Source of the DNA: Syntrophobacter sp963666995
Lineage (GTDB): Bacteria; Desulfobacterota; Syntrophobacteria; Syntrophobacterales; Syntrophobacteraceae
NCBI GenBank assembly: GCA_963666995.1
Contig: OY762941.1
Coordinates: 4,030,001 to 4,094,000 of the forward strand
DNA length: 64,000 nucleotides
Direction of reading: 5' to 3'
The notes beneath the pieces are model-generated. The model was not told where the DNA came from and searched no databases. It saw only the letters and a program-made list of their open reading frames with translations. Shown here piece after piece: positions 17,105 to 26,373 of the stretch (within the stretch, counting starts at the first letter, position 1; every line of letters begins with the position of its first letter). The translations under genes were made by a program, and so were the position numbers.

Positions 17105-17491
17105 CGCGTGTCCTCCTCGTGCCATTGACCGGGCAGGACGATTCATCGCCTGCGCCGGTGAATCTGCACCGCTTCCAGCCGAGCCTCAAGCGGCGTGGTT
17201 CAGAATGACCGGGAGTTATGGACAAGTCCGAAGGGAATGAATGAGCGACAGGAATCGGCTCGGGACTGGTTCGTTTGAACTTTCCATAAGAAGACGGACC
17301 TGCGCTGTCAAGGGGATCGTAGAGGGTTTTGAGTGCCTGGGTGAATGAGCGGATTGGGATCGGGGACCAATATACGGCCAAGATGCCGGTTGCTTTGCTG
17401 CGTGCGAAGATCGCGCGGTTCCCCGGGCAATGGACGGGCAGATCGGACCGTTTTCAGGTACCCTGCTTTCCGGGGCTTCCGGCGTCGGTTT
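17105..17491. other. Intergenic region without a recognisable gene
   Basis: 387 bases between the small minus-strand gene and the 3' end of glgP. I see no open frame with protein-like composition and no strong terminator. It presumably contains the promoter of the small gene, but no -35/-10 pair stands out. Confidence 0.5.
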
Positions 17492-19108
17492 CTACCGATA
17501 GTATTTGCGCACATACTCCATCAGCATGCGGTGGGTATTGAAGACCGGCGTGATGTCGGCGATGGAATGTTTCATGATCGACTGCCACTGCCTGGGGTTC
17601 GCATAATAGGTTGTGACCATGTCGTCGAGATCCTGATAGAGATCGGCGGCGGCTTCCTCGTCGCTCTGATCCTCATCATCGCCGATAGCCCAGCCATTGA
17701 TGCGGTTGTTGCACGCCTCGCGCCACCACCCGTCCAGCACACTCATGTTGACCCCGGCATTAAAGCAGACCTTCATTCCGCTCGTGCCGCTCGCCTCCCT
17801 GGGACGTCTGGGCGTATTCAGCCACACATCCGTCCCCTGGGTCATAAGAGCGGCCGACCAGATGTTGTAGTTCGGAACGAAAACCAGGCGCAGTTTCTGT
17901 TCGAACTGTTTGCCGGTATTGATGATTTCCCTGATCAACTGCTTCCCCGCCTCATCCTGCGGATGAGCCTTTCCGGCAAAGATGAACTGAACCCGGTCGA
18001 ACGAGAGATTGAAGAGATACTCCAGGTCGCTGAAAATCAGGGTGGCACGTTTGTAGGCCGTTGCTCTCCTCGCAAAACAGACCGTGAGCAGTTCATCGGT
18101 GAAGCCGGCGCCCGAGACGGAATTGATGTAGCTGATGAGACGTTTCTTCGCGCATAGCTTTGCCTCACCAATTTCCTCGCCGGGAATGGCTTCGGCTTCG
18201 CTGAGTTTTTTGGGCTCCTCCCGCCATCCGGGAATGTGCTTGTCGTAGAGGGCCTTGAACTCGGGCCCCGTCCAGCTCAAATGGTGCACACCGTTTGTGA
18301 CGTGGCCGATCTCGAACCCCGGGAACATCTGCCTTGAGATCTCCCCGTGGAGTTCGCTGACCCCATTGCTTGCCCTGGAAAGGTTGAGTGCGAGTACGGT
18401 GGTGTTGAGGACCTCTTCTCCGGACAGGCTCTTGATGTTGGAAGGCAGATAAGGTCCCATGACGGTAGCGGCCAGATCGTGTGCGAACTTGTCATGACCC
18501 GCGGGGACCGGAGTGTGAGTTGTAAAGACGCATTTCTCACGAACCTTCTCCGCATTTCCGTTGAAGTCCCTGAGCAGGGCCAGCGTGAGGAAGACCGCAT
18601 GCCCTTCATTCATATGGTAGGTCGTAATGCCGGGCTCGAGCCGCCGCATCGCGGCATAACCGCCGATTCCCAACACCGCCTCCTGGCAGATTCGGGTGTG
18701 CGTGTCGCCTCCGTACAGAAATTGTGTGATCAGGCGGTCTTCCGGGGCGTTGCTGGGCATATCGGTGTCGAGGAAATACACCGGCACACGGCCGGAAATG
18801 CCGACCTGGTTATGTTTCCAGACCCCGATGTTCACATCGCGTCCTTCTATTTTAATGGTCACTTTGAAGGGCAGCGGTTCCATGAAGGCGCGCGGGTCGA
18901 AATAAGGGTATGTCTCCTCCTGCTGTCCCATGGGATTGATGTGTTGGATGAAGTACCCTCTTTTATAGAGCAGGGTGACGGCAACGAGGGGGATGTTCAG
19001 ATCGGCGGCTGATTTGATATGATCTCCCGCGAGGATTCCCAGACCTCCACTGTAGGTTGGAATGTTCTCGTTAAGACCAACTTCCATACTGAAATAAGCA
19101 ACTTTCAT
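17492..19108 (-). CDS. glgP: Alpha-glucan (glycogen/maltodextrin) phosphorylase, short form
   Basis: 538 residues, GT35 family in the short bacterial/archaeal form. It releases glucose 1-phosphate from alpha-1,4-glucans using PLP. The N-terminal segment ENIPTYSGGLGILAGDH is the glucan-phosphorylase start. The central KCVFTTHTPVPAGHDKF and the C-terminal RRPREASGTSGMKVCFNAG contain the PLP-binding lysine. RRATAYKRATLIF supplies phosphate-site residues. The start ATG 19108 has AGGGGAG 6 bases upstream; a longer start at 19129 is less likely. It stands alone, with no glgA, glgB or glgC nearby. Confidence 0.93.
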   Translation of the reverse strand: MKVAYFSMEVGLNENIPTYSGGLGILAGDHIKSAADLNIPLVAVTLLYKRGYFIQHINPMGQQEETYPYFDPRAFMEPLPFKVTIKIEGRDVNIGVWKHNQVGISGRVPVYFLDTDMPSNAPEDRLITQFLYGGDTHTRICQEAVLGIGGYAAMRRLEPGITTYHMNEGHAVFLTLALLRDFNGNAEKVREKCVFTTHTPVPAGHDKFAHDLAATVMGPYLPSNIKSLSGEEVLNTTVLALNLSRASNGVSELHGEISRQMFPGFEIGHVTNGVHHLSWTGPEFKALYDKHIPGWREEPKKLSEAEAIPGEEIGEAKLCAKKRLISYINSVSGAGFTDELLTVCFARRATAYKRATLIFSDLEYLFNLSFDRVQFIFAGKAHPQDEAGKQLIREIINTGKQFEQKLRLVFVPNYNIWSAALMTQGTDVWLNTPRRPREASGTSGMKVCFNAGVNMSVLDGWWREACNNRINGWAIGDDEDQSDEEAAADLYQDLDDMVTTYYANPRQWQSIMKHSIADITPVFNTHRMLMEYVRKYYR

Positions 19109-19472
19109 TAGGGCTCCCCTGGTGTGCACTCCCTTTCACGGCTATCGAAAAACAACGGTCCGACGTTTATAGCATAATCGAATGGCCATGCAAAAACCTA
19201 ATGAGTCTGCGTTCGGGAGGGAATGCGCTTTTGCATCGGTTGAGCCCGTGAGAGGCGCATCGCATCGGCCCTGCCGTTAACCCGCGTCGAAGGCGGGATC
19301 ATGTCCTCGGGCAGGACCGGCCGGGGTTCTTTGTGATTCTCACGGGGGCGATGGTTAAGTGCTTGCATCAATGTGTCCATGTCTTTTATAGTGTCGGCTT
19401 GGAGGGTGGGGCACATCGAACCCCGTGGCAATCCCTTCCGGTGAGACTACTTGGTTTGTGGAGGAATCTTCA
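19109..19472. other. Divergent intergenic region
   Basis: 364 bases between divergently transcribed glgP and the aminotransferase gene. No open frame looks protein-like. It should hold both promoters, but I cannot point to a convincing -35/-10 pair. Confidence 0.5.
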
Positions 19473-20663
19473 ATGGCAGTGGCTCAAAAAATGCTCCATT
19501 TCATGGAAAGCGGTTCCTGGATCCGAAAAATGTTCGAGGAAGGAACGCGCTTGAAGAAAATATATGGAAATGAAAACGTTTATGACTTCAGTCTGGGCAA
19601 CCCCAACGTACCGCCTCCGGAGCCGGTGAAAAGGAAGCTCCGGGAACTGGTGGACCGCGACGACCCCGCGATGCATGGATACATGCCCAACGCAGGCCTG
19701 CCGGAGACGCTCGAGGCGCTGTCGGCCTACCTGTGCGGTGAATACTGCGTATCCATGGCTCGGGAACATGTTGTGGCGACCTGTGGAGCGGCGGGCGGAC
19801 TCAACATCATCTTCAAAACCCTCCTCGACCCCGGTGATGAGGTCCTTGTTCCGGCGCCCCATTTTGTCGAGTACGGGTTCTACGCCGATAATCATGGAGG
19901 TAAACTGAGCGTCGCTCCCACGCGGGAAGACTTCACGCTCGACCTCGATGCTTTGGAGCGGGGCATCCGTGCGAATACGAAAGTGGTTTTGATCAACTCT
20001 CCGAACAACCCTACGGGACAGATTTATTCCGAAGAGTCCATAAAAGACCTTGGAGAGATCCTTGTCGGAAAAAGCAGGGAATATGGGAGAATAATCTATC
20101 TCGTGTCCGATGAACCCTATCGGAAGATTGTCTACGATAGCTGCTGTGTGCCGTGCATCTTCCAGTATTACGCGGATTCTCTGATCACGTCTTCCTATTC
20201 CAAAGACCTTTCCCTGCCTGGAGAACGCATCGGATTCGTTGCTGTGAATCCCAATGCCGATGAGGTTTCGAAGATCATGGGCGCTCTCAGCCTGGCCAAC
20301 AGGATCCTGGGTTTTGTAAATGCTCCCGGTCTGATGCAGAGGCTGATCATCGAACTGCAGGGGATATGTGTCGATACGGGCATTTATAAAGGGAAGAGGG
20401 ACCGGCTTGTCGCCGGCCTCAAAGAGGCGGGATACGACCTGGTGGTCCCACGGGGTGCATTCTACCTGTTTCCCAGAAGCCCTATCGCGGACGATGTGAC
20501 ATTCACGAGGCTGCTTCAGGAAGAAAACATCCTGGTTGTTCCCGGCAGCGGGTTTGCCGGCCCGGGACATATCCGGATAGCCTATTGCGTGGATGACCGC
20601 ATAATCGAGCAGGCATTGCCCGGATTTCGAAGAGCGTTTGTGAAAGCTCAAAGCATGATTTAG
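19473..20663 (+). CDS. Class I/II PLP-dependent aminotransferase
   Basis: 396 residues, fold type I. Signature elements are SLGNPNVPPPEPVK at the N-terminal substrate loop, CGAAGGLNIIFKTLLDPGDEV, INSPNNPTGQIYSE, the PLP aspartate/tyrosine in VSDEPYRKIVYD, the Schiff-base lysine in SSYSKDLSLPGERIGF, and a C-terminal arginine in GHIRIAYCVDD. This resembles aspartate/aromatic aminotransferases of the I-gamma group; the amino acid used is not clear. The start ATG 19473 has GGAGG 8 bases upstream. It is followed after 10 bases by the SPOR gene, so co-transcription is likely. Confidence 0.9.
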   Translation: MAVAQKMLHFMESGSWIRKMFEEGTRLKKIYGNENVYDFSLGNPNVPPPEPVKRKLRELVDRDDPAMHGYMPNAGLPETLEALSAYLCGEYCVSMAREHVVATCGAAGGLNIIFKTLLDPGDEVLVPAPHFVEYGFYADNHGGKLSVAPTREDFTLDLDALERGIRANTKVVLINSPNNPTGQIYSEESIKDLGEILVGKSREYGRIIYLVSDEPYRKIVYDSCCVPCIFQYYADSLITSSYSKDLSLPGERIGFVAVNPNADEVSKIMGALSLANRILGFVNAPGLMQRLIIELQGICVDTGIYKGKRDRLVAGLKEAGYDLVVPRGAFYLFPRSPIADDVTFTRLLQEENILVVPGSGFAGPGHIRIAYCVDDRIIEQALPGFRRAFVKAQSMI

Positions 20664-20673
20664 GGGGAGGTCT

Positions 20674-21507
20674 ATGCAGAAGAAAAAGATTTTCGTGCAA
20701 AAGAACCTTCGTTCCCGGAGCCGGCCGCATATGAAGGTGTTGCTGTGGGCGGCGGCGGCCGTGATCATCCTGGTGATCGCCACTCCTTTGATATTACACC
20801 AGAAGAACGGCAAAGAGTCGAAGAAGCCCGCTTCGGAAAAGGGATTGGTGGTCAAGGGGATACCGAAAGCGTCCGGACCTCCTTCGGACAATGCTGCGCA
20901 ACCGGAGGGAATGAACGATGAATATCCCAAAGGCCCCGGGTCCGCTCCCGGGGCGGTAGTCGATTCGACTGGGCCAAACCGCCCGGGAATGGACGAACTG
21001 TCAAAGGCACTAACGCAGACACCTCCGCCCGTTTCGGACCTGAAGCCAAAGGATCAACCAGCCGCATCCTCGTCGGGTGAGCCTTTACAGGCGGAGCAAC
21101 CGGTTGCGAAAAAGCCGGAACCGGCGGCACCTTCCATAGCCGACCTGGGCCAGAAAACGGCATCGGTAGGGCCGGCACCGAAGGCTCAAATGAAGGCTCC
21201 GGCGGGTGCGGGTCGATCTGATGCGGCCGGCGGGAACAAGAAGGTGATTCCAGCAGGGGGGAAAGTCATGTATTCCGTCCAGGTCGGTTCTTTCAAAGAC
21301 AAAAAGACCGCTGACGAGATGCAAAAAAACCTGCGGAAGAAAGGTTATGAATGTGAGGTTACGGCTTCGGCTGACCCGAAATCAGGGCAACCGTACGTGG
21401 TCCGTCTCCAGCCCGTCGGGGAATTGAGGAAGGCCAGCACCCTCCTCGAACAGGTAAAGCAGGAACAGCGGGTGCAAAAACCCGTCATCGTGCAGTTGCC
21501 GCAATAG
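20674..21507 (+). CDS. Single-pass membrane protein with C-terminal SPOR domain
   Basis: 277 residues. A basic N-terminus is followed by one membrane segment (about residues 19-40, VLLWAAAAVIILVIATPLIL). A long low-complexity region rich in Pro, Ala, Lys and Gly (residues 45-190) is probably periplasmic. The SPOR domain (MYSVQVGSFKDKKTADEMQ to the end) binds denuded glycan strands at the division site. This FtsN-like layout is common in proteobacteria, though it lacks other FtsN motifs I could recognise. A terminator follows. Confidence 0.88.
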   Translation: MQKKKIFVQKNLRSRSRPHMKVLLWAAAAVIILVIATPLILHQKNGKESKKPASEKGLVVKGIPKASGPPSDNAAQPEGMNDEYPKGPGSAPGAVVDSTGPNRPGMDELSKALTQTPPPVSDLKPKDQPAASSSGEPLQAEQPVAKKPEPAAPSIADLGQKTASVGPAPKAQMKAPAGAGRSDAAGGNKKVIPAGGKVMYSVQVGSFKDKKTADEMQKNLRKKGYECEVTASADPKSGQPYVVRLQPVGELRKASTLLEQVKQEQRVQKPVIVQLPQ

Positions 21508-21545
21508 GTGGGACCGATCCTTACCCGCATTCGGAGGAATGGCCG

Positions 21546-21583
21546 CCCGCTTCTGTCATCTTCGTGAGGGAAGCGGGTTTTTC
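21546..21583 (+). terminator. Rho-independent terminator after the SPOR gene
   Basis: An 8-bp stem CCCGCTTC/GAAGCGGG with a 16-base loop is followed by TTTTTC. It lies 38 bases after the stop and separates the SPOR gene from the convergent surE. Confidence 0.75.
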
Positions 21584-21646
21584 TTGGGAAATCCACTCGA
21601 AACCAAAGCCGAAGGGATGGAAGCGAGAGGGCGGGTGCGCCCTCGA

Positions 21647-22399
21647 TCAAAGATTCCAGTGGGTCAGGACTTCAAGCGTTTCGTAGTCCGTCAGGTCGTG
21701 GTGAATCGGTGTGATTGAAATGTACTGCTCTGCGAGAGCCGCGGAATCACACGATGGGTCATGGTCGCGAACGACGGCGGTGTTGGTCAGCCAATAATAC
21801 ACATGGCTGCGTGGGTCGACCCGCCGATCGTATCGTTCGAGGCTCTTCATATTACCCTGCCGGGTGATACGCACTCCACGCACCTGCGCTGAAGGAACGT
21901 TGGGAATGTTTACATTGAGGGAAATCCCCGGCGGGAGGCCTTCTTTCCGCATTATGCGGAGCAGCTTCGGGATGAATTCCGTGACTGCGGTAAAGTCCAC
22001 GGGTTTGAAAGCATCGATGGATACGGCCACAGACGGGATCCCCATCAGGGCGGCCTCCGTGGCAGCCGATACCGTCCCCGAATAGATGACGTTAACGCCC
22101 ACGTTGGCCCCCATGTTCACCCCTGAAACCACCATGTCCGGAGGGGATGTCATGAGTTCCGTGACTGCGATTTTCACGCAATCCGCAGGCGTACCGCTGC
22201 ATGCGTACCCAAAGAAGAACCCGTTTCGTTGAACTTTCTTGACCCGGAGAGGGTCCAGCCATGTGATGGCGTGTCCCACCGCACTCTGTTCGGTTTCGGG
22301 AGCGACGACGGTCACTTCATGCTCTTCGATAAGGGCCAGATACAAGACTTCGATGCCCTTCGCATAAATGCCGTCATCATTGGTCAGCAGAATCTTCAT
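21647..22399 (-). CDS. surE: 5'/3'-nucleotidase SurE
   Basis: 250 residues. SurE is a metal-dependent nucleoside monophosphate phosphatase linked to stationary-phase survival. The active site is at the N-terminus: MKILLTNDDGIYAKGI (metal-binding Asp pair), with APETEQSAVGHAIT and YACSGTPADCVKIA further on, and SGVNMGANVGVNVIYSGTVSAA, whose Asn binds the metal. The start ATG 22399 is chosen because the protein then begins with the family's MKILLTNDDG. It lies inside the last 23 bases of korC, so translation is probably coupled to the kor operon. Confidence 0.95.
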   Translation of the reverse strand: MKILLTNDDGIYAKGIEVLYLALIEEHEVTVVAPETEQSAVGHAITWLDPLRVKKVQRNGFFFGYACSGTPADCVKIAVTELMTSPPDMVVSGVNMGANVGVNVIYSGTVSAATEAALMGIPSVAVSIDAFKPVDFTAVTEFIPKLLRIMRKEGLPPGISLNVNIPNVPSAQVRGVRITRQGNMKSLERYDRRVDPRSHVYYWLTNTAVVRDHDPSCDSAALAEQYISITPIHHDLTDYETLEVLTHWNL

Positions 22400-22958
22400 A
22401 CGTCCCTTTGATTGCCTTCTCCTGCATTGCCAGTTTTGCAGCTTCAATACCGGCTTCGAGGGCTTTCCGGTTCAATTCTTCCGTGCCTGCGGGGACCCTG
22501 TTGAGCACGGCCGCCTCCAGGCTGTTCAGGGACACCACGCCCGAGATGGTGGCCAGGGCGGCCAGGGCGACGATGTTGGCGACCATTTCCTTGCCCAGTT
22601 TCTCCCTCGCCAGTTGGGTAAACGGTATAGCCGTAGCTATGGTCGTGGGAAGCTGCTTTACGAAGGTGGAGTCGACAATGAGCATGCCGTTTGGTTTCAG
22701 ATCGAAAAAGTATGTGTCGCAGGACCTCTGGTTCATCGCGAGGAGCAGATCGGGCTTGATTGCTTTGGGATAGTCGATTTCCTCATCGCTGATAACCACT
22801 TCCGCCTTGCTGGCGCCTCCCCTCGCTTCCGGGCCGTAGCTCTGGGTCTGGCAGACGAATTTCCCGTCGTAAATTCCTGCCGCTTCGGCAAGAATGATGC
22901 CCGCAATGATCAGTCCCTGACCTCCGGAACCACTGAGCCGGATCTCGTATCGCCCCAT
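22377..22958 (-). CDS. korC: 2-oxoacid:ferredoxin oxidoreductase, gamma subunit
   Basis: 193 residues, last gene of a korDABC operon. The gamma subunit carries the CoA-binding domain; its start RYEIRLSGSGGQGLIIAGIIL and SYGPEARGGASKAEVVIS are characteristic. With the other subunits it oxidatively decarboxylates a 2-oxoacid, most likely 2-oxoglutarate, to the acyl-CoA and reduces ferredoxin; it can run in reverse. The start at 22958 is favoured because GGAG is 6 bases upstream; an earlier ATG at 22997 adds 13 residues. korB ends 35 bases upstream. Confidence 0.93.
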   Translation of the reverse strand: MGRYEIRLSGSGGQGLIIAGIILAEAAGIYDGKFVCQTQSYGPEARGGASKAEVVISDEEIDYPKAIKPDLLLAMNQRSCDTYFFDLKPNGMLIVDSTFVKQLPTTIATAIPFTQLAREKLGKEMVANIVALAALATISGVVSLNSLEAAVLNRVPAGTEELNRKALEAGIEAAKLAMQEKAIKGTYEDSADQ

Positions 22959-22993
22959 ATAACGCTCCATATGATGGGTCTCTGCAGTATGAA

Positions 22994-23887
22994 TCATTCA
23001 CCATCGGCCGCTTGCGTGTGCTCCTGAGTTGGGCCGGATTCCCGATGGACTGTGGATGATAGCCTGGCCTTCGCCGCCTCACGCACCCTTCCGTACTCTT
23101 CTGTGTAAATGGGCAGGTCGCGGTCCACCAACACCCCTATGGTGAACTTTCCCTGGAGTTCCTCCGCACTCATTGAAGCGGCTTTCTCCAGGCGTACGGC
23201 CGATTCCTTCTGCCAGCGCAGCATCTCCACCGCGCCGCCCATTTTGTTCCTGCGGCCGAACTGGGTGTGACAGTGACTGATGACCTCGACGACCGAGAAG
23301 CCTCGTTTGTGGATCGCCTTTTCGAGGAGGTCGTCGAGAAGAGAAGCGTGATAGACCGTACCTCTTGCGACCATGCCGGCGCCCGCCATGGCTGCCAGTT
23401 CCGCTATGGAAAATGCATGCTCGACGTTTCCATAAAGGGCTGTCGTGGCATACGCTCCGTACGGAGTGGTCGGTGAATACTGTCCCCCCGTCATCCCGTA
23501 AATGCTGTTGTTTACGACGATCGCGGTAAGGTTCAGATTTCTCCGGGCGGCATGGATGAAATGATTCCCCCCGATTGCCGTGGCATCGCCGTCTCCCATG
23601 ATGACGATAACGTTCAGGTTGGGATTTGCCAGTTTTATCCCCGTTGCGAAGGTGAGTGCACGGCCGTGGGTTGTATGGACCGTGTTGAAATCCACGTAGA
23701 CCGAAATCCTGCCGGAACACCCGATTCCGGATACCACGACGATCTCGTCTTTTCCGAGATCGGTCCGCCCGATCGCGCGAATGAGCGACCCAAGAAGGAT
23801 CCCGTTGCCGCAGCCGGGGCACCAGACGTGGGGGAACTTCTTGTCATGCCTCAGATACTTGTGAATCAGTGTAGTGGCTTCTGCCAT
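22994..23887 (-). CDS. korB: 2-oxoacid:ferredoxin oxidoreductase, beta (TPP) subunit
   Basis: 297 residues. It binds thiamine diphosphate and Mg through IMGDGDATAIGGNHFIHAAR...VVNNSIYGMTGGQ. The N-terminal CPGCGNG and the later VSGIGCSGR contribute cysteines to the cluster of the single-cluster beta subunits. The segment HTTHGRALTFATGIK is typical of KorB. The Kor name (2-oxoglutarate) is preferred to Por because of the separate small KorD ferredoxin and the alpha-subunit length; Vor cannot be excluded by eye. Confidence 0.93.
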   Translation of the reverse strand: MAEATTLIHKYLRHDKKFPHVWCPGCGNGILLGSLIRAIGRTDLGKDEIVVVSGIGCSGRISVYVDFNTVHTTHGRALTFATGIKLANPNLNVIVIMGDGDATAIGGNHFIHAARRNLNLTAIVVNNSIYGMTGGQYSPTTPYGAYATTALYGNVEHAFSIAELAAMAGAGMVARGTVYHASLLDDLLEKAIHKRGFSVVEVISHCHTQFGRRNKMGGAVEMLRWQKESAVRLEKAASMSAEELQGKFTIGVLVDRDLPIYTEEYGRVREAAKARLSSTVHRESGPTQEHTQAADGE

Positions 23888-23980
23888 ACCAACCTCGCAG
23901 CCTTATTCGTTTGCGTTATCGCGATTCCGGAGTAGCGGATCCAGGAACCAGATGACCTGAGGAGATGCAAATCGGCTGCC

Positions 23981-25132
23981 TCATAGTTTCATCAGCCGTG
24001 TAAGGATTTCGTGAGGAGTGATGAGGCTTCCGTCTATTCGGTTCAATGTCTCGACACGGGTTATTCCCTGGTTGATGCGTTTGACTTCCCGGGAGAGCTG
24101 GCCCATGTTCATTTCGGGGATCAGCACGGCCTTGACTCGACGTAGAATCGGTTCGAGCGCCTGGCGGGAGAAAGGCCAAAGAGTGACGAGCTGCACATGC
24201 CCTGCCTTGATCCCACGTTCGCGTGCCTCCCTTACCGCTCTGCGCGCGGATCTCGAAACCGATCCGTACGCAATGACCACGACCTCCGCGTCTTCGACCG
24301 ATTCCTCGTGAACGATCTGGATGTCCATGAAGTGCTGGTTGATTTTGCGAAAAAGACGGTTCATGAAGGGGACGATTTCATCGGGACGCTGGGTCGGAAA
24401 GCCACGGACATCGTGAATCAGGCCCGTTACATGGTAGCGATATCCGTCCCCGAACGCGCTCATCGGGGGGACGCCGCGGCTGTTGTCCTCGAATGGAATA
24501 TACCAGTCCGGAGGCATGTTGGGTCTGATCCGATCCACCACCTCGACCTGCTCGGGGTGGGGCAGATAGATCTTCTCCCGAGTGTGCGCAACCACTTCGT
24601 CGGCGAGGATAATCACGGGAGTCCTGTATTTTTCGGACAGGTTGAATGCTTTTACTGTGGTGCTGAAACAATCCTGAGTCGTTGAGACGGCGAGCACTAT
24701 GACCGGGTGATCTCCATGCGTGCCCCACCGCGCCTGCATCACGTCTCCCTGGCTCACGTTGGTCGGGAGACCCGTGCTTGGACCGCCCCTCATCACGTTT
24801 ACGATTACGCAGGGGACCTCCGCAACACACGCATAACCAAGGTTTTCCTGCATGAGGGAAAATCCCGGTCCACTGGTGGCCGTCATGGATTTTGCCCCAG
24901 CCAGCGACGCTCCGATAACGGCCCCAAGGCTTGCTATTTCGTCCTCCATCTGGATGAAGGACCCTCCTACCGCAGGCAGGCGATAGGACATCACCTCACT
25001 GATCTCCGTTGCCGGAGTTATGGGATAGCCGGCGAAAAAACGACAACCCGCAGCCAACGCTCCCTCGACAATAGCCTCATTTCCCTGTAACAGCAACTGA
25101 CGCCCAGGACGCTTTGATGGGATCAAAGTCAT
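23981..25132 (-). CDS. korA: 2-oxoacid:ferredoxin oxidoreductase, alpha subunit
   Basis: 383 residues. The N-terminal pyrimidine-binding domain includes GNEAIVEGALAAGCRFFAGYP and QMEDEIASLGAVIGASLAGA, with TSGPGFSLMQENLGYA as the TPP-activating glutamate/Ser region and MRGGPSTGLPT for substrate binding. The C-terminal domain reads VVIAYGSVSRSARRAV...LVTLWPF. The gene lies 106 bases after korD and 93 bases before korB, both larger gaps than usual in this operon. Confidence 0.93.
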   Translation of the reverse strand: MTLIPSKRPGRQLLLQGNEAIVEGALAAGCRFFAGYPITPATEISEVMSYRLPAVGGSFIQMEDEIASLGAVIGASLAGAKSMTATSGPGFSLMQENLGYACVAEVPCVIVNVMRGGPSTGLPTNVSQGDVMQARWGTHGDHPVIVLAVSTTQDCFSTTVKAFNLSEKYRTPVIILADEVVAHTREKIYLPHPEQVEVVDRIRPNMPPDWYIPFEDNSRGVPPMSAFGDGYRYHVTGLIHDVRGFPTQRPDEIVPFMNRLFRKINQHFMDIQIVHEESVEDAEVVVIAYGSVSRSARRAVREARERGIKAGHVQLVTLWPFSRQALEPILRRVKAVLIPEMNMGQLSREVKRINQGITRVETLNRIDGSLITPHEILTRLMKL

Positions 25133-25238
25133 CGACTCCTTGATGTGAGGTTAACAATGAGACCATTAAACCCGAACGGCGGACGACTACTATAATCGAT
25201 CTTTCTGAAAACGAGAAATGATTCGAGAGATCAACGAT

Positions 25239-25580
25239 TCAAATTCCGGGATCGGCGGTTGAGTTCTTCTTAACGGGTTTTACACTGATCGCAAAGTCGG
25301 GGCAATGAAGTTCGCACCACCCGCAACCCGAACAACGTTCGGGGTCCTCAACCAATGGAGAACCTTCTTCGTCCAGACGTATGCATTCACGGGGGCAAAA
25401 TGCCGCACAGATGCCGCATGCTTTGCACCAGCCTTTGAAGATATCGATCTGATAACGCTTTTTTGATTGGTCTGCTGCTGTAGATTTCAACTTGTGCGCT
25501 GCTTGATTTCCCGAGCCGGCCTGGCATTCAGATTCTGCGCGTTCACCCTTCTTCCCAGCAGTCGTAGTCTCTTTACTCAT
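25239..25580 (-). CDS. korD: 2-oxoacid:ferredoxin oxidoreductase, delta subunit (2[4Fe-4S] ferredoxin)
   Basis: 113 residues, first gene of korDABC. Two CxxCxxCxxxC clusters are visible: CKACGICAAFCPREC and CSGCGWCELHCPDF. The first ~55 residues form a low-complexity Lys/Ala/Glu-rich tail not usual for KorD, which is typically 70-90 residues. ATG 25580 has a good GAGGAG 5 bases upstream. The upstream strand is AT-rich and contains TATACT-like sequence that may be the operon promoter. Confidence 0.92.
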   Translation of the reverse strand: MSKETTTAGKKGERAESECQAGSGNQAAHKLKSTAADQSKKRYQIDIFKGWCKACGICAAFCPRECIRLDEEGSPLVEDPERCSGCGWCELHCPDFAISVKPVKKNSTADPGI

Positions 25581-26373
25581 TTTGGCTCCTCAACAAATAA
25601 TGTTCGCATAACTTATTTCTAAAGTATAATAAAAACTTTCACTTACAAACGAACTCCAATGTCCAGTGCCGAGAAGGTCGTTGCGACGAACAGGGCACTG
25701 GGGCAATGGCGATTCCCAGGTGCCGGCATTGGGCTGACTGTCGGTTTGTCTCTTCTCCTGCTCATCCTCCCTGTTCTGCAATTCGACATGACTCTCCATC
25801 GGCCGGTGGCTCTTTAGGAGGACAATCCCAGGATGCCTCCCCGCTCGTACCTTCATGGGCATTCAAGAAAAATGCCGCAGGAAGTGTCTGAGCACTGTAT
25901 TTTCTTTATGGCGCTCTGGATGAATGGCCATAAACAGTTATAATTTCCTGTACGGAAAGGCAATGGCAAAGAGCATTCCTGAAAAATAAATTTTGGCAAC
26001 GAGTAACAATAAGCAATAGAATGCAATGGAGTCCCATCTCCGATGGGATGAGCGGGAGGCGTGCCCTCGAATTTTCTCGATGGGGACCACAGGATCGTGG
26101 CACGCGGCTGAGACAACTCGTAATATGAACTTTCCACACGGAAGTGGACAGCACTGGAACGGCGGAGGGTTTTTCTGCGTCCCAACGGGCAATGAATGCG
26201 CTTTTCCGGCCGAAACTGCGGCGGCAGGCATTCAACTTGCTTGCAGGTATAATGAATGTGGTTGCCGGAGAGCCGGCTCCCCATCGACATGTTTTGGGGG
26301 TGCGAGGCTCCGCAATTGAGAACTCATCAGCCAGGGCGGCCGGGTCTGAGCGGCATGGCGAGGAGGCCTGAGT
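25581..26373. other. Long divergent intergenic region, no gene recognised
   Basis: 793 bases between the divergent korD and the first sigma-54 activator gene. Several short open frames occur on both strands, but none has a ribosome site with protein-like sequence. The part next to korD (25590-25650) is AT-rich and promoter-like on the minus strand. No GATGC/GCATC dyad such as those at 27959-28081 was seen here. Confidence 0.5.
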